From Lysinibacillus alkalisoli (GTDB lineage Bacteria; Bacillota; Bacilli; Bacillales_A; Planococcaceae), in NCBI RefSeq assembly GCF_014643595.1, contig NZ_BMJT01000008.1, positions 92,374-156,373 on the forward strand: a stretch of 64,000 bases of DNA, given 5' to 3'. The position numbers were made by a program, and so were the translations under genes. Of this stretch, positions 23,649-36,270 are shown piece after piece. The notes beneath the pieces were generated by a model. That model had not been told where the DNA came from. It saw only the letters and a list, made by a program, of their open reading frames with translations, and did not search any database. Within the stretch, counting starts at the first letter, position 1, and each line of letters starts with the position of its first letter.

Positions 23649-23932
23649 TGGAAGCACGTGATATTTTAAAACGTCCAGTCATTACTGAGCGTTCTTCAGA
23701 ATTAATGGCAGAGAAAAAGTATACTTTTGAAGTAGACACTCGCGCTAATAAAACTCAGGTTAAATCAGCTGTTGAAGAAATCTTTGGCGTGAAAGTTGAA
23801 CAAGTCAATATCATGAACTACAAAGGTAAATTCAAGCGTGTTGGTCGTTATGCTGGGTACACTAACAAACGTCGTAAAGCTATCGTTAAATTAACTGCTG
23901 ATAGCAACGAGATCGAATTATTTGAAATGTAA
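23648..23932 (+). CDS. rplW: 50S ribosomal protein L23
   Basis: L23 sits at the tunnel exit and docks trigger factor and SRP. The 94-residue product ([16 protein letters not shown]) has the usual length. The ATG shares one base with the rplD stop, and the ribosome binding site GGAGGTG lies within rplD, so translation is coupled. Confidence 0.97.
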   Translation: MEARDILKRPVITERSSELMAEKKYTFEVDTRANKTQVKSAVEEIFGVKVEQVNIMNYKGKFKRVGRYAGYTNKRRKAIVKLTADSNEIELFEM

Positions 23933-23972
23933 TATCCAACTAGGATAAACAATCAAGAAGGAGGGAAAACAC

Positions 23973-24803
23973 ATGGCGATTAAAAAGTATAAACCTACCA
24001 CTAATGGACGTCGTAATATGACTACATTAGACTTTGCGGAAATCACGACAAACAAGCCTGAGAAATCATTGCTTGACTCTAAAAAACGCAAAGCTGGTCG
24101 TAATAACCAAGGTAAAATCACTGTTCGTCATCATGGCGGTGGACATAAGAAACAATACCGTATCATCGATTTCAAACGTATCAAAGATGGCATTCCAGGC
24201 CGCGTTGCTACAATCGAATACGATCCAAACCGCTCTGCAAACATCGCATTAATTAACTATGCTGATGGTGCAAAAGCATATATTTTAGCACCTAAAGGAT
24301 TAGAGGTTGGTCAAACAATCGTATCTGGTCCAGATGCTGATATTAAAGTAGGTAATGCATTACCACTTGCAAACATTCCAATGGGTACAACAATCCATAA
24401 CATCGAGTTAAAACCTGGTAAAGGTGGTCAACTTGTACGTTCAGCAGGTACTTCTGCACAAATCTTAGGTCGCGAAGGCAAATATGTAATCGTACGTTTA
24501 CAATCAGGTGAAGTACGTTTAGTATTAGCTACTTGCCGCGCTACGATTGGTCAAGTTGGTAACGAACAACATGAATTAGTTCATATTGGTAAAGCAGGTC
24601 GCTCTCGTTGGTTAGGTAAACGCCCAACAGTACGTGGTTCTGTAATGAACCCTAATGATCACCCACACGGTGGTGGTGAAGGTCGTACACCAATCGGTCG
24701 TCCATCTCCAATGACACCATGGGGTAAACCAGCTCTTGGTTTGAAAACTCGTAATAAGAAAGCTAAGTCAGACAGCTTAATTATTCGTCGTCGTAAAAAA
24801 TAA
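23973..24803 (+). CDS. rplB: 50S ribosomal protein L2
   Basis: L2 is one of the most conserved ribosomal proteins and is needed for subunit joining and peptidyl transferase activity. The 276-residue product has the conserved C-terminal block [18 protein letters not shown], including the functional histidine. AAGGAGGG precedes the ATG. rpsS follows after 60 bp. Confidence 0.97.
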   Translation: MAIKKYKPTTNGRRNMTTLDFAEITTNKPEKSLLDSKKRKAGRNNQGKITVRHHGGGHKKQYRIIDFKRIKDGIPGRVATIEYDPNRSANIALINYADGAKAYILAPKGLEVGQTIVSGPDADIKVGNALPLANIPMGTTIHNIELKPGKGGQLVRSAGTSAQILGREGKYVIVRLQSGEVRLVLATCRATIGQVGNEQHELVHIGKAGRSRWLGKRPTVRGSVMNPNDHPHGGGEGRTPIGRPSPMTPWGKPALGLKTRNKKAKSDSLIIRRRKK

Positions 24804-24863
24804 AGTGATTGGACTACGGTTCGTTGAAAGAGCCGTGGTGGAATCACGGAGGGAGGTTCCTAA

Positions 24864-25142
24864 ATGGGTCGCAGCTTGAAGAAAGGACCTTTTGTCGATG
24901 AGCACTTAATGAAAAAAGTCGAAGCGCAAGAGAGTTCAGAAAAGAAACAAGTAATTAAAACTTGGTCTCGCCGTTCTACAATCTTCCCGAACTTCATCGG
25001 TTTAACAATCGCTGTATATGATGGTCGTAAACACGTACCTGTATACGTAACGGAAGACATGGTAGGTCATAAACTAGGCGAATTCGCACCATCTCGTACT
25101 TATAAAGGTCACGGTGCAGATGATAAGAAAACAAGACGCTAA
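24864..25142 (+). CDS. rpsS: 30S ribosomal protein S19
   Basis: S19 forms a head complex with S13 near the A site. The 92-residue product ([15 protein letters not shown]) has the family length and the conserved block [21 protein letters not shown] precedes the ATG. rplV follows after 21 bp. Confidence 0.97.
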   Translation: MGRSLKKGPFVDEHLMKKVEAQESSEKKQVIKTWSRRSTIFPNFIGLTIAVYDGRKHVPVYVTEDMVGHKLGEFAPSRTYKGHGADDKKTRR

Positions 25143-25163
25143 TTTGAGAGGAGGTCAATCCTA

Positions 25164-25511
25164 ATGACACAAGAAGCTAAAGCTATCGCTCGTACAGTGC
25201 GCATTGCTCCTCGTAAAGTACGTCTAGTAGTAGACTTAATTCGAGGCAAGCAAGTTGGTGAGGCAGTTGCAATTTTACGTCATACTCCTAAAGCGGCGTC
25301 TCCAGTCGTTGAGAAAGTATTAAAATCTGCAGTTGCTAACGCTGAACATAACTACGAGCTAGACATCAACAACTTAGTCGTTTCTGAAGTATTCGTTGAT
25401 GAAGGTCCAACATTAAAACGCTTCCGTCCACGTGCACAAGGACGCGCAAGTGCAATCAATAAACGTACAAGCCACATTACACTAGTGGTATCTGAAAAGA
25501 AGGAGGGTTAA
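25164..25511 (+). CDS. rplV: 50S ribosomal protein L22
   Basis: L22 lines the exit tunnel with a long beta hairpin. The 115-residue product contains the hairpin segment [19 protein letters not shown] (about residues 80-98), the site of macrolide-resistance insertions; no insertion is seen. GAGGAGG precedes the ATG. Only 3 bp separate it from rpsC. Confidence 0.97.
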   Translation: MTQEAKAIARTVRIAPRKVRLVVDLIRGKQVGEAVAILRHTPKAASPVVEKVLKSAVANAEHNYELDINNLVVSEVFVDEGPTLKRFRPRAQGRASAINKRTSHITLVVSEKKEG

Positions 25512-25514
25512 TCT

Positions 25515-26171
25515 GTGGGTCAAAAAGTACATCCAATAGGTCTACGTATTGGTGTTATTCGTGACTGGGAGTCTAAATGGTACGCTGATAAAGACTATGC
25601 AACTCTACTTCATGAAGACATCAAAGTTCGTGATTACATCGAAAAAGCGCTTAAAGAAGCTTCTTTATCTAAAGTTGAAATCGAACGCGCAACAAATCGT
25701 GTAAATATTACAATTCACACTGCGAAACCAGGTATGGTAATCGGTAAGGGTGGTGCTGAGGTTGAAGCACTACGTAAAAAACTTAACGAATTAACTGGCA
25801 AGCGTGTACACATCAACATCGTTGAAATCAAACGTGCTGATTTAGATGCTCGTTTAGTAGCAGAAAACATCGCACGTCAATTAGAAAACCGTGTATCATT
25901 CCGTCGTGCTCAAAAGCAAGCAATCCAACGCACAATCCGTGCTGGTGCTAAAGGAATTAAAACACAAGTATCTGGACGTTTAGGTGGCGCTGATATCGCG
26001 CGTGCTGAACACTATAGTGAAGGAACTGTTCCACTTCATACACTTCGTGCAGACATTGATTATGCTCACGCAGAAGCAGACACTACTTATGGTAAACTAG
26101 GTGTTAAAGTATGGATTTATCGTGGTGAAGTCCTTCCAACTAAGAAGAACTCTGTGGAAGGAGGCAAATAA
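25515..26171 (+). CDS. rpsC: 30S ribosomal protein S3
   Basis: S3 is at the mRNA entry channel and takes part in helicase activity. The 218-residue product starts at GTG 25515 after AAGGAGGG. The KH domain motif [16 protein letters not shown] lies at about residues 76-91, followed by the C-terminal domain [14 protein letters not shown]. rplP begins 1 bp after its stop. Confidence 0.97.
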   Translation: MGQKVHPIGLRIGVIRDWESKWYADKDYATLLHEDIKVRDYIEKALKEASLSKVEIERATNRVNITIHTAKPGMVIGKGGAEVEALRKKLNELTGKRVHINIVEIKRADLDARLVAENIARQLENRVSFRRAQKQAIQRTIRAGAKGIKTQVSGRLGGADIARAEHYSEGTVPLHTLRADIDYAHAEADTTYGKLGVKVWIYRGEVLPTKKNSVEGGK

Positions 26172-26172
26172 T

Positions 26173-26607
26173 ATGTTATTGCCTAAACGCGTAAAATACC
26201 GTCGTGAACACCGCGGCAGCATGCGCGGACAAGCAAAAGGCGGTAAAGAAGTAACTTTCGGTGAGTGGGGCTTACAAGCTCAAACTGCAAGCTGGATTAC
26301 TAACCGTCAAATCGAGTCTGCTCGTATTGCAATGACACGTTACATGAAACGTGGCGGTAAAGTTTGGATTAAAATCTTCCCACATAAACCTTACACGAAA
26401 AAACCTTTAGAAGTCCGAATGGGTTCTGGTAAAGGTGCTCCTGAAGGTTGGGTAGCAGTAGTAAAACCAGGCAAAGTAATGTTTGAAATTGCTGGCGTAT
26501 CAGAAGAAGTTGCTCGTGAAGCACTACGTCTAGCTGCACATAAACTGCCTGTGAAATGTAAGATCGTAAAACGTCAAGAAACTGGTGGTGAATCTAATGA
26601 AAGCTAA
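26173..26607 (+). CDS. rplP: 50S ribosomal protein L16
   Basis: L16 orders the A-site tRNA elbow region. The 144-residue product from ATG 26173 ([15 protein letters not shown]) has the family length. A longer in-frame ORF runs back into rpsC and is rejected because GGAAGGAGG lies just before this ATG. It overlaps rpmC by 11 bp. Confidence 0.97.
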   Translation: MLLPKRVKYRREHRGSMRGQAKGGKEVTFGEWGLQAQTASWITNRQIESARIAMTRYMKRGGKVWIKIFPHKPYTKKPLEVRMGSGKGAPEGWVAVVKPGKVMFEIAGVSEEVAREALRLAAHKLPVKCKIVKRQETGGESNES

Positions 26608-26797
26608 AGAAATCCGTGAACTTGCCACTTCTGATTTAGAATTAAAAGTGAAATCACTGAAAGAAGAGCTTTTCAACCTTCGCTTCCAATTGGCGACTGG
26701 TCAATTAGAAAACACAGCTCGCATTCGCGAAGTTCGTAAAGCGATTGCGCGTATGAAAACTGTGATTCGCGAAAGAGAAATCAGTGCAAATAACTGA
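26597..26797 (+). CDS. rpmC: 50S ribosomal protein L29
   Basis: L29 lies by L23 at the tunnel exit. The 66-residue product ([15 protein letters not shown]) has the usual length and two-helix pattern with [22 protein letters not shown] 26597 lies inside the end of rplP, behind GGTGGTGA. Upstream in-frame starts would be longer than the family. Confidence 0.96.
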   Translation: MKAKEIRELATSDLELKVKSLKEELFNLRFQLATGQLENTARIREVRKAIARMKTVIREREISANN

Positions 26798-26800
26798 TAA

Positions 26801-27082
<282 letters not shown>

Positions 27083-27122
27083 TTATTTCGGAACGACCAT
27101 ATTCCGAAGGGAGGTAACCTAA

Positions 27123-27491
27123 GTGATCCAACAAGAAAGTCGTATGAAAGTTGCTGACAACTCAGGTGCACGTGAAGTTCTAACTATTAAAGTTCTTGGT
27201 GGTACAGGCCGCAAAACTGCTAATATCGGTGATGTAGTTGTATGTACAGTTAAGAAAGCAACACCTGGTGGCGTTGTCAAGAAGGGTGACGTTGTTAGAG
27301 CAGTAATCGTTCGTTCGAAGTCTGGTGTGCGCCGTAAAGACGGTACTTACATCAAGTTCGACGAGAACGCATGTGTAATTATTCGTGATGATAAATCACC
27401 GCGTGGAACTCGTATTTTCGGACCTGTTGCACGTGAATTACGTGACAGCAACTTCATGAAAATCGTTTCTTTAGCTCCAGAAGTTCTTTAA
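27123..27491 (+). CDS. rplN: 50S ribosomal protein L14
   Basis: L14 forms intersubunit bridges with 16S rRNA. The 122-residue product from GTG 27123 ([18 protein letters not shown]) has the family length and the block [20 protein letters not shown] precedes the GTG. A small perfect hairpin, TTCGGAA (27087-27093) against TTCCGAA (27102-27108), lies in the spacer just before the ribosome binding site and may mark the junction between the S10 and spc operons. Confidence 0.97.
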   Translation: MIQQESRMKVADNSGAREVLTIKVLGGTGRKTANIGDVVVCTVKKATPGGVVKKGDVVRAVIVRSKSGVRRKDGTYIKFDENACVIIRDDKSPRGTRIFGPVARELRDSNFMKIVSLAPEVL

Positions 27492-27527
27492 TTTCATGAT
27501 AGTGCCAATCAAGGAGGTGCGACAAGC

Positions 27528-27836
27528 ATGCATGTAAAAAAAGGTGACAAGGTTAAGGTAATCACTGGTAAAGATAAAGGCAAAGAAGGCGTTATCTTAG
27601 CAGCATACCCAAAACAAGATCGTGTTCTTGTTGAAGGCGTTAATATTGTGAAAAAGCATATTAAACCTAACCAATTGAATCCACAAGGTGGTATTGTAAG
27701 CCAAGAGGCAGCAATCCATGTATCGAACGTAATGCTAATCGATCCGAAATCTGGCGAGCCGACTCGCGTAGGTTACAAAATCGAAGGCGATAAAAAAGTT
27801 CGTGTTGCAAAAAAATCAGGTGCAGTAATCGACTAA
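27528..27836 (+). CDS. rplX: 50S ribosomal protein L24
   Basis: L24 starts 50S assembly. The 102-residue product ([21 protein letters not shown]) shows the KOW motif at its N terminus and has the family length. AAGGAGGTG precedes the ATG. Confidence 0.97.
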   Translation: MHVKKGDKVKVITGKDKGKEGVILAAYPKQDRVLVEGVNIVKKHIKPNQLNPQGGIVSQEAAIHVSNVMLIDPKSGEPTRVGYKIEGDKKVRVAKKSGAVID

Positions 27837-27861
27837 TTAAGTTTGGAAAGGAGGTAAAAGC

Positions 27862-28401
27862 ATGAGCCGCCTAAAAGAGAAGTTTGTTAAAGAGGTAACA
27901 CCTGCTCTAGTGAGCAAGTTTGAATATACATCAGTAATGCAAGTGCCAAAAGTTGACAAAATCGTTATTAACATGGGTGTTGGTGACGCAGTTCAAAACT
28001 CAAAAACACTTGATGCAGCAGTAGAAGAATTAACAATTATTACTGGTCAAAAACCAGTTATTACAAAAGCTAAGAAATCTATCGCAGGTTTCCGTCTACG
28101 TGAAGGAATGCCAATCGGTGCGAAAGTTACATTACGCGGTGAGCGTATGTATGAATTCTTGGACAAATTAATCGCAATCGCACTTCCACGTGTACGCGAC
28201 TTCCGTGGTGTTTCTAAAAAAGCATTTGACGGTCGTGGTAACTATACACTAGGTGTTAAAGAGCAATTAATTTTCCCAGAAATCGATTACGATAAAGTTT
28301 CGAAAGTGCGCGGTATGGACATCGTGATCGTAACGACTGCGAATTCTGATGAAGAAGCTCGCGAGTTATTGACACAATTCGGTATGCCGTTCCAAAAGTA
28401 A
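27862..28401 (+). CDS. rplE: 50S ribosomal protein L5
   Basis: L5 binds 5S rRNA in the central protuberance. The 179-residue product ([16 protein letters not shown]) has the usual length. It contains [16 protein letters not shown] and the C-terminal [18 protein letters not shown] precedes the ATG. Confidence 0.97.
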   Translation: MSRLKEKFVKEVTPALVSKFEYTSVMQVPKVDKIVINMGVGDAVQNSKTLDAAVEELTIITGQKPVITKAKKSIAGFRLREGMPIGAKVTLRGERMYEFLDKLIAIALPRVRDFRGVSKKAFDGRGNYTLGVKEQLIFPEIDYDKVSKVRGMDIVIVTTANSDEEARELLTQFGMPFQK

Positions 28402-28404
28402 TAA

Positions 28405-28608
<204 letters not shown>

Positions 28609-28637
28609 TCCCCTAATTTGGGAAGGAGGTAAATGTA

Positions 28638-29036
28638 ATGACAATGACTGATCCGATTGCAGATATGCTTACTCGCATTCGTAATGCGAACATGGTTCGT
28701 CACGAGAAGTTAGAAGTACCGGCTTCAAACGTGAAAAAAGAAATCGCTGAAATTTTAAAGCGTGAAGGTTTTGTACGTGATGTTGAATATGTTGAAGACA
28801 ACAAGCAAGGTATTATTCGTATCTTCTTAAAATATGGCAAAGATAATGAACGTGTTATCACAGGCCTAAAACGTATTTCTAAACCAGGTTTACGTGTATA
28901 TGCTAAAACGAATGAAGTACCTAAAGTATTAAACGGTTTAGGTATCGCTTTAGTATCAACTTCAAACGGTGTATTAACAGACAAAGAAGCTCGCGCTAAA
29001 CAAGTTGGCGGCGAAGTTCTAGCATACGTTTGGTAA
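28638..29036 (+). CDS. rpsH: 30S ribosomal protein S8
   Basis: S8 binds helix 21 of 16S rRNA and in E. coli represses the spc operon. The 132-residue product ([19 protein letters not shown]) has the family length and the C-terminal [16 protein letters not shown] precedes the ATG. Confidence 0.97.
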   Translation: MTMTDPIADMLTRIRNANMVRHEKLEVPASNVKKEIAEILKREGFVRDVEYVEDNKQGIIRIFLKYGKDNERVITGLKRISKPGLRVYAKTNEVPKVLNGLGIALVSTSNGVLTDKEARAKQVGGEVLAYVW

Positions 29037-29065
29037 TTAGCAACAAAAGAATGGAGGTGCAATAA

Positions 29066-29605
29066 ATGTCTCGTATTGGTAAAAACCCAATTGAGGTGCC
29101 AGCAGGTGTAACAGTAACTGTTGCTGAAGGTAACGCTGTTACTGTAAAAGGCCCTAAAGGCGAATTAAATCGCTCACTAAACTCTGATATGAAAATCGAA
29201 CAAGAAGGCACAGTAATTACAATTACTCGTCCATCTGAATCGAAAGAACACCGTACAAACCACGGTACTACTCGTGCGCTTTTAGCGAACATGGTTACTG
29301 GCGTTTCTACAGGTTTCGAACGTAAATTAGAATTAAATGGTGTTGGTTACCGTGCTCAATTGCAGGGTAAGAAACTAGTGTTAAACGTAGGTTTATCACA
29401 CCCAGTAGAATTCACACCAGAAGATGGTGTTGAAGTTGAAGTACCAGCTAACAATATTATTATTGTTAAAGGTATTAGCAAAGAACGCGTAGGCGCTCTT
29501 GCATCAAGTATCCGTGCGGTACGTCCACCTGAGCCATATAAAGGTAAAGGTATCCGTTATGAAGGCGAATACGTTCGTCGTAAAGAAGGTAAAACAGGTA
29601 AATAA
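29066..29605 (+). CDS. rplF: 50S ribosomal protein L6
   Basis: L6 lies near the sarcin-ricin loop. The 179-residue product ([17 protein letters not shown]) consists of two similar domains and ends [20 protein letters not shown], as in the family. TGGAGGTG precedes the ATG. Confidence 0.97.
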   Translation: MSRIGKNPIEVPAGVTVTVAEGNAVTVKGPKGELNRSLNSDMKIEQEGTVITITRPSESKEHRTNHGTTRALLANMVTGVSTGFERKLELNGVGYRAQLQGKKLVLNVGLSHPVEFTPEDGVEVEVPANNIIIVKGISKERVGALASSIRAVRPPEPYKGKGIRYEGEYVRRKEGKTGK

Positions 29606-29636
29606 TGCTGCATAGCATTAGAAAGGAGTGACCTCT

Positions 29637-29996
29637 GTGATTACGAAACAAGATAAAAATCAAGTTCGTAAAAAACGTCATGCGCGTGTTCGTACAAAGA
29701 TTTCAGGTACTGCTGAACGTCCACGTTTAAACGTATTCCGTTCAAACAAGAACATTTATGCGCAATTAATCGATGATGTGGCAGGTGTTACAATTGTTAG
29801 TGCTTCAACAATGGAAAAAGAGTTTGAAGGCGCTGGCAGTAACGTAGAAGCTGCAACTAAAATCGGTGAAGCAATCGCTAAACGCGCTGCGGAAAAAAAC
29901 ATCACAAATGTTGTATTTGACCGCGGTGGTTACTTATATCATGGTCGTGTGAAAGCTTTAGCAGAAGCTGCACGCGAGAACGGCTTACAATTTTAA
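29637..29996 (+). CDS. rplR: 50S ribosomal protein L18
   Basis: L18 binds 5S rRNA. The 119-residue product starts at GTG 29637 ([19 protein letters not shown]). Another in-frame GTG at 29628 lies inside the GAAAGGAG ribosome binding site and is rejected. The C terminus [20 protein letters not shown] is canonical. Confidence 0.96.
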   Translation: MITKQDKNQVRKKRHARVRTKISGTAERPRLNVFRSNKNIYAQLIDDVAGVTIVSASTMEKEFEGAGSNVEAATKIGEAIAKRAAEKNITNVVFDRGGYLYHGRVKALAEAARENGLQF

Positions 29997-30017
29997 TAAG
30001 AAGGAGGGACACATTAC

Positions 30018-30521
30018 ATGAGTCAGATTGACGCAAACAAACTTGGAGAACTTGAAGAACGCGTAGTTACAATTAACCGTGTTGCTAAAGTTGTTAAAGG
30101 TGGTCGTCGTTTCCGCTTTACAGCATTAGTTGTTGTTGGAGATAAGAATGGTCATGTAGGCTTCGGTACGGGTAAAGCTCAGGAAGTTCCAGATGCGATC
30201 CGTAAAGCAATTGAAGATGCGAAGAAAAACTTAGTTGAAGTACCACGCGTTGATGGTACAACTCCACACTTAGTAATTGGTCGCTTCGGCGCAGGAGAAA
30301 TTTTAATCAAACCTGCTGCTCCTGGTACAGGAGTTATCGCAGGTGGACCAGTACGTGCTGTATTAGAGCTTGCTGGTATTACGGATATTCTTTCAAAATC
30401 TTTAGGTTCAAACACACCAATTAACATGGTACGTGCTACAATCAAAGGTTTAACTGAATTAAAACGTGTAGAGGACGTTGCGAAATTACGCGGTAAATCA
30501 GTGGAAGAAATCTTAGGTTAA
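30018..30521 (+). CDS. rpsE: 30S ribosomal protein S5
   Basis: S5 contributes to fidelity and the mRNA channel. The 167-residue product has the dsRBD-like N half ([18 protein letters not shown], where spectinomycin resistance maps; wild type here) and [25 protein letters not shown] precedes the ATG. Confidence 0.97.
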   Translation: MSQIDANKLGELEERVVTINRVAKVVKGGRRFRFTALVVVGDKNGHVGFGTGKAQEVPDAIRKAIEDAKKNLVEVPRVDGTTPHLVIGRFGAGEILIKPAAPGTGVIAGGPVRAVLELAGITDILSKSLGSNTPINMVRATIKGLTELKRVEDVAKLRGKSVEEILG

Positions 30522-30535
30522 GGGGGGGACTTATA

Positions 30536-30718
30536 ATGGCTAACAAATTACAAATCACCCTTACTAAATCTGTAATCGGTACTAAACCGGTACAACGTAA
30601 AACAGTTGAAGCATTAGGCTTACGCAAAGTTAACCAAACTGTAGAACACAACGACAACGTAGCTGTTCGCGGTATGATTAACAAAGTAGCTCATTTAGTT
30701 ACTGTAACAGAAATTTAA
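30536..30718 (+). CDS. rpmD: 50S ribosomal protein L30
   Basis: The 60-residue product ([18 protein letters not shown]) has the family length and the [14 protein letters not shown] core. Its ribosome binding site is a run of seven G. It follows rpsE by 14 bp. Confidence 0.97.
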   Translation: MANKLQITLTKSVIGTKPVQRKTVEALGLRKVNQTVEHNDNVAVRGMINKVAHLVTVTEI

Positions 30719-30753
30719 TTTTCAATCATTGAACAAGGAGGTGCCACATAATA

Positions 30754-31194
30754 ATGAAACTGCATGAGTTAAAACCATCAGTAGGCTCTCGTAAAGAGCG
30801 TAACCGCGTTGGTCGTGGTATCGGTTCTGGTAATGGTAAAACTTCTGGTAAAGGTCATAAAGGTCAGAAAGCACGTTCAGGCGGCGGCGTACGCCCAGGC
30901 TTTGAAGGTGGTCAAAACCCATTATACCGTCGTTTACCGAAGCGTGGTTTTACTAATATCAACCGTAAAGAATACGCAATCGTTAACTTAGAAGTTTTAA
31001 ATCGTTTCGAAGATGGTGCAGAAGTTACACCTGCAGCATTAGTTGAAACTGGTATCGTGAGCAAAGAGAAAGCTGGAATTAAAGTTTTAGGCAATGGAAC
31101 TTTAGAGAAAAAGCTAACCGTAAAAGCTCATAAATTCTCAGCTTCTGCAAAAGAAGCAATCGAGAATGCTGGCGGACAAACTGAGGTGATTTAA
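30754..31194 (+). CDS. rplO: 50S ribosomal protein L15
   Basis: L15 is a late-assembly protein of the 50S subunit. The 146-residue product ([19 protein letters not shown]) has the Gly/Arg-rich N-terminal extension ([20 protein letters not shown]) and the C-terminal domain. AGGAGGTG precedes the ATG. Its stop shares a base with the secY start. Confidence 0.97.
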   Translation: MKLHELKPSVGSRKERNRVGRGIGSGNGKTSGKGHKGQKARSGGGVRPGFEGGQNPLYRRLPKRGFTNINRKEYAIVNLEVLNRFEDGAEVTPAALVETGIVSKEKAGIKVLGNGTLEKKLTVKAHKFSASAKEAIENAGGQTEVI

Positions 31195-32489
31195 TGTTTC
31201 AAACGATCTCAAACTTTATGCGTGTTCGAGATATTAGAAATAAAATCATTTTCACACTATTAATGCTAATTGTCTTCCGTATTGGTACTTTTGTTCCTGT
31301 ACCAGGTGTAGACGCAAGTGTATTACAAGCAGCAAACGAGTTTAACTTAGTTGGCTTCTTGAATACATTTGGTGGTGGTGCATTGGCTAAATTCTCGATT
31401 TTTGCACTCGGAATTTTCCCATACATCACAGCTTCAATTATTGTTCAGCTATTACAAATGGACATTGTTCCTAAATTTGCTGAGTGGGCTAAACAGGGTG
31501 AAGTTGGTCGACGCAAATTAGCGCAATTTACGCGTTACTTTACAATTGTATTAGCTTTTATCCAATCATTTGCGATGTCTTTTGGCTTCAACAGAATGTA
31601 TGGTGGGCAGTTAATACAAGATGAGTCGATTTTGACATATGTTACAATTTCAATTGTGCTTACAGCAGGTACAGCTTTTCTTCTATGGTTAGCTGAGCAG
31701 ATTACTGCTTACGGTGTAGGAAATGGTGTTTCAATTGTAATTTTTGCAGGTATTGCTGCTGCTATTCCAAACGCAGTAAACCAACTTTATGCTCAACAAA
31801 TCCAAGGTGCTGGTGAACAATTATTCATCAATTTAGTCATTTTAGGATTGTTAGTATTAGTAATGTTAGCAGTTGTAGTTGGCGTAATTTATGTGCAACA
31901 AGCACTTCGAAAAATTCCGATTCAATATGCTAAAAGAGTAACAGGACGTAACCAAGTAACAGGCGCTCAACAAACACATTTACCGTTAAAAGTAAATGCT
32001 GCTGGGGTTATTCCGGTAATCTTTGCGTCAGCGTTCTTGATGACACCTCAAACTCTAGGTATGTTCTTTGGGGAAAACAGTGTAACAACATTTATTAATA
32101 ACACATTTGACTATACAAAACCGGTTGGTATGTTAGTTTATGTATTGTTAATTGTTGCTTTCACTTACTTCTACGCTTTTGTACAAGTAAATCCAGAGAA
32201 TGTAGCTGACAATTTAAAGAAACAAGGTGCTTACATACCAGGTATTCGCCCGGGTGCAAGTACACAAGAGTACTTAACGAGTGTACTGTATCGTTTGACA
32301 TTTGTTGGAGCTTTATTCTTAACGGTGATTACAATTATGCCAATCATCTTTATTAATGTATTAGGTTTACCACAATCTGCTCAAATTGGCGGTACAAGTA
32401 TGATCATCGTAGTCGGCGTTGCGCTAGAAACGATGAAACAACTTGAGTCTCAACTTGTGAAACGTCACTACAAAGGCTTTATGAAATAA
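31194..32489 (+). CDS. secY: Protein translocase subunit SecY
   Basis: Central channel of the Sec translocon, 431 residues and ten membrane segments. It contains the first-segment block [14 protein letters not shown], the loop [16 protein letters not shown], and the cytosolic loop [12 protein letters not shown]. Translation is coupled to rplO by a TAATG overlap, and GAGGTG lies inside rplO. Confidence 0.97.
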   Translation: MFQTISNFMRVRDIRNKIIFTLLMLIVFRIGTFVPVPGVDASVLQAANEFNLVGFLNTFGGGALAKFSIFALGIFPYITASIIVQLLQMDIVPKFAEWAKQGEVGRRKLAQFTRYFTIVLAFIQSFAMSFGFNRMYGGQLIQDESILTYVTISIVLTAGTAFLLWLAEQITAYGVGNGVSIVIFAGIAAAIPNAVNQLYAQQIQGAGEQLFINLVILGLLVLVMLAVVVGVIYVQQALRKIPIQYAKRVTGRNQVTGAQQTHLPLKVNAAGVIPVIFASAFLMTPQTLGMFFGENSVTTFINNTFDYTKPVGMLVYVLLIVAFTYFYAFVQVNPENVADNLKKQGAYIPGIRPGASTQEYLTSVLYRLTFVGALFLTVITIMPIIFINVLGLPQSAQIGGTSMIIVVGVALETMKQLESQLVKRHYKGFMK

Positions 32490-32531
32490 TGTTGGTTTTT
32501 GGGAACGGTTGACGTTTCCATAACCAGCTAA

Positions 32532-33209
<678 letters not shown>

Positions 33210-33540
33210 TACCCGGCTCCGGGCGCAGATAACTGCTACCGCGGGAGCATGCATGCGGGAGCAACACAACGAAACATAATTTTTGAGAGTTGCAAAAGCA
33301 TATTGTGCCCGGTAGATGCACAGCCACTTGAAAAAGTGATGGGCATGAAATGGGTTCGTGGAAGCATCTGTGTATTTGCTCGGATTGTGTGAAGCGAAAA
33401 CCAGACGAGGCGTCTTTCGAACATCTCTCATGCAATCCAAACATATATGTTGAAACGAGTTGCTTCAAATAAGAAGACATGTCGTTATATGATATAGCGC
33501 GTGAGACCTGAAAACGCATATAGAAGGGAGACAGAGTAAG
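33210..33540. other. Unexplained GC-richer region in place of map
   Basis: In Bacillus the order is adk-map-ybzG-infA. Here 331 bp lie between adk and infA with no recognisable map (methionine aminopeptidase) or KOW protein. The adk frame stays open after its stop to about 33392 but encodes nothing I recognise. A minus-strand ORF of 120 codons (33157-33519) also has no visible family. G+C is clearly higher than in the neighbours, and short self-complementary blocks occur, such as CCCGG/CCGGG at about 33211-33223. Deletion scar, structured RNA or imported DNA are all possible. Confidence 0.5.
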
Positions 33541-33759
33541 ATGGCGAAAGATGATGTAATTGAAGTCGAAGGTACAGTTGTTGAGACTTTGCCAAACGCG
33601 ATGTTTAAGGTAGAATTAGAGAACGGTCATATTGTACTTGCACACGTTTCTGGTAAGATTCGTATGCACTTTATCCGTATTTTACCTGGAGATAAGGTTA
33701 CAATTGAGTTATCTCCGTATGATTTAACTCGCGGTCGTATCACATACCGTTTTAAATAA
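33541..33759 (+). CDS. infA: Translation initiation factor IF-1
   Basis: The 72-residue OB-fold protein ([20 protein letters not shown]) ends [12 protein letters not shown], the full family length. It binds the A site of the 30S subunit during initiation. AAGGGAG precedes the ATG. It leads the alpha operon block. Confidence 0.97.
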   Translation: MAKDDVIEVEGTVVETLPNAMFKVELENGHIVLAHVSGKIRMHFIRILPGDKVTIELSPYDLTRGRITYRFK

Positions 33760-33796
33760 TCTTTTGCACTCCGGACTATTAAGGAGGTTAGGTTAG

Positions 33797-33910
<114 letters not shown>

Positions 33911-33933
33911 TCCTAAAGGAGGTGCTCTAGCGA

Positions 33934-34299
33934 ATGGCACGTATTGCTGGTGTTGACATCCCTCGCGACAAACGCGTGGTAATTTCATTAACATATATTT
34001 ACGGTGTAGGTAAAACAACAGCTCAAAAAGTTTTAGCTGCTGCTGGCGTTTCAGAAGATGCACGTGTTCGCGATTTAACTGAAGATGAGTTAAATAAAAT
34101 CCGTGAACAATTAGACACATATAAATTAGAAGGTGACTTACGTCGTGAAACATCATTAAACATTAAACGTTTAATGGAAATTGGTTCATTCCGTGGTATC
34201 CGTCACCGTCGTGGTTTACCAGTTCGTGGTCAAAATACGAAGAACAACGCGCGTACGCGTAAAGGTCCTCGTAAGACTGTTGCGAACAAGAAAAAATAA
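33934..34299 (+). CDS. rpsM: 30S ribosomal protein S13
   Basis: S13 contacts P-site tRNA and L5/L31 across the subunit bridge. The 121-residue product ([20 protein letters not shown]) has the helix-two-turn-helix, and the basic tail [20 protein letters not shown] reaches the P site. AAAGGAGGTG precedes the ATG. Confidence 0.97.
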   Translation: MARIAGVDIPRDKRVVISLTYIYGVGKTTAQKVLAAAGVSEDARVRDLTEDELNKIREQLDTYKLEGDLRRETSLNIKRLMEIGSFRGIRHRRGLPVRGQNTKNNARTRKGPRKTVANKKK

Positions 34300-34306
34300 T
34301 CGGTAA

Positions 34307-34714
<408 letters not shown>

Positions 34715-34851
34715 TGGGTGCAACTCATTAGAGTGACACCATCTTCTTGTACATTTGTTCTGTGCAATAACTAATATTGATATGCGAAAGCATACGAATT
34801 AATTGATGGAAAAACCTATTTCATCCGATGTTTTGAAGGAGGGTAAATTGA

Positions 34852-35680
34852 ATGATCGAAATTGAAAAACCAGAGTTTGAACCTAAGGAGATCAGCGAAG
34901 ATGCCAAGTATGGCAAGTTTGTTGTAGAACCACTAGAGCGTGGATTCGGCAATACTTTGGGTAATTCTTTACGTCGTATCCTTCTGTCTTCGTTACCAGG
35001 AGCTGCTGTAACATCAGTGCAAATTGATGGCGTACTACATGAATTCTCAACAATCGAAGGCGTGGTAGAAGACGTTGCTTCAATTATTTTGAATGTGAAA
35101 AAGCTTGCTCTGAAGATTTATTCTGATGAGGAAAAAGTAATCGAAATTGATGTGAAGGGCGATGGTCAAGTAACAGCTGCTGACATCACGCATGACAGTG
35201 ACGTTGAAATCTTGAACCCAGAACTATTTATCGCAACACTCGCAAAAAATGGTCATCTACGTATGCGCATGTATGCAAAACGTGGCCGTGGTTATACTCC
35301 TGCTGATCAAAACAAGCGTGAGGATCTTCCAATCGGCGTGATCCCGATCGACTCTATTTACACTCCAGTTTCGCGTGTAAACTTCCAAGTGGAGAACACA
35401 CGTGTTGGTCAGTCTTCTGACTATGACAAACTTTCGCTTGATGTGTGGACAGATGGTAGCATCAGTCCAAGAGAGGCGATTTCGCTAGGAGCGAAAATTT
35501 TAACTGAGCATCTTAACATCTTTGTTGATATGACTCATGAGGCACAAACATACTGTACAAGAGCTTTCAAGCAAATCAGAAGATGATATGATGAAAGTTC
35601 GTAACTTGGGCCGTAAGTCATTAGAAGAAGTAAAAGCGAAGTTAGAAGAGCTTGGTTTAGGATTACGCAAAGAAGACTAA
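34852..35680 (+). pseudogene. rpoA: RNA polymerase alpha subunit gene with internal deletion and frameshift
   Basis: The first 233 codons encode a normal alpha N-terminal domain, with [21 protein letters not shown] for dimerisation and core assembly. After THEAQ the frame jumps. As written, translation adds about 11 unrelated residues and stops at TGA 35584-35586, giving 244 residues. The +1 frame from 35552 to 35677 encodes the last 42 residues of a normal alpha C-terminal domain ([20 protein letters not shown] onward). Against the 314 residues of B. subtilis about 39 residues are missing, so roughly 115-120 bp, not a multiple of three, have been lost. The truncated protein could still assemble but would lack the promoter- and activator-contacting domain. 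A sequencing or assembly error is a serious alternative. Confidence 0.85.
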
Positions 35681-35729
35681 GCGAAACAATATTTATAGAT
35701 CAGACTTTTTATAAAGGAGGGAAACATCA

Positions 35730-36110
35730 ATGGGTTACAGAAAACTTGGTCGTACAAGTTCTCAACGTAAAGCGATGTTACGCGACTTAGCGACAGATTT
35801 AATCATCAACGAACGCATTCAAACTACTGAAGCTCGTGCTAAAGAGTTACGTTCAGTTGTTGAGAAAATGATTACTTTAGGTAAACGCGGAGACTTACAT
35901 GCTCGTCGTCAGGCAGCAGCATTTATCCGTCGTGAAACAGTAACTACAACTGATGAAGAAGGTAATGAGTCTACTCAATACGCACTTCAAAAGTTATTTG
36001 ACGATGTAGCACCACGCTACGCTGAGCGTCAAGGTGGTTACACACGTATCCTTAAAGTAGGTCCTCGCCGTGGTGACGGTGCGCCTGTAGTTGTGATTGA
36101 ATTAGTTTAA
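35730..36110 (+). CDS. rplQ: 50S ribosomal protein L17
   Basis: The 126-residue product ([20 protein letters not shown]) has the family N terminus and ends [14 protein letters not shown]. It is slightly longer than the 120 residues of B. subtilis because of an insert around [17 protein letters not shown] precedes the ATG. A terminator follows. Confidence 0.97.
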   Translation: MGYRKLGRTSSQRKAMLRDLATDLIINERIQTTEARAKELRSVVEKMITLGKRGDLHARRQAAAFIRRETVTTTDEEGNESTQYALQKLFDDVAPRYAERQGGYTRILKVGPRRGDGAPVVVIELV

Positions 36111-36129
36111 TCTTTCAACAAGCGAATTA

Positions 36130-36173
36130 GGAGGGTGGTCTTGTTCACCGGTGAACGATCATCCTCTTTTTTA
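36130..36173 (+). terminator. Intrinsic terminator after rplQ
   Basis: The core stem GTTCAC-CG-GTGAAC (36143-36156) is extended by TGGTC/GATCA and GAGG/CCTC, followed by a T run. It ends the alpha operon. Confidence 0.85.
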
Positions 36174-36270
36174 TAACAACTAGAGTGAATAACTCTATGT
36201 TTCATACGACAAATAAAATAGCTGAGCGTTATGATGAGCGAGCCATTTGGCGGCGTCTCGTTTAGCTCTC

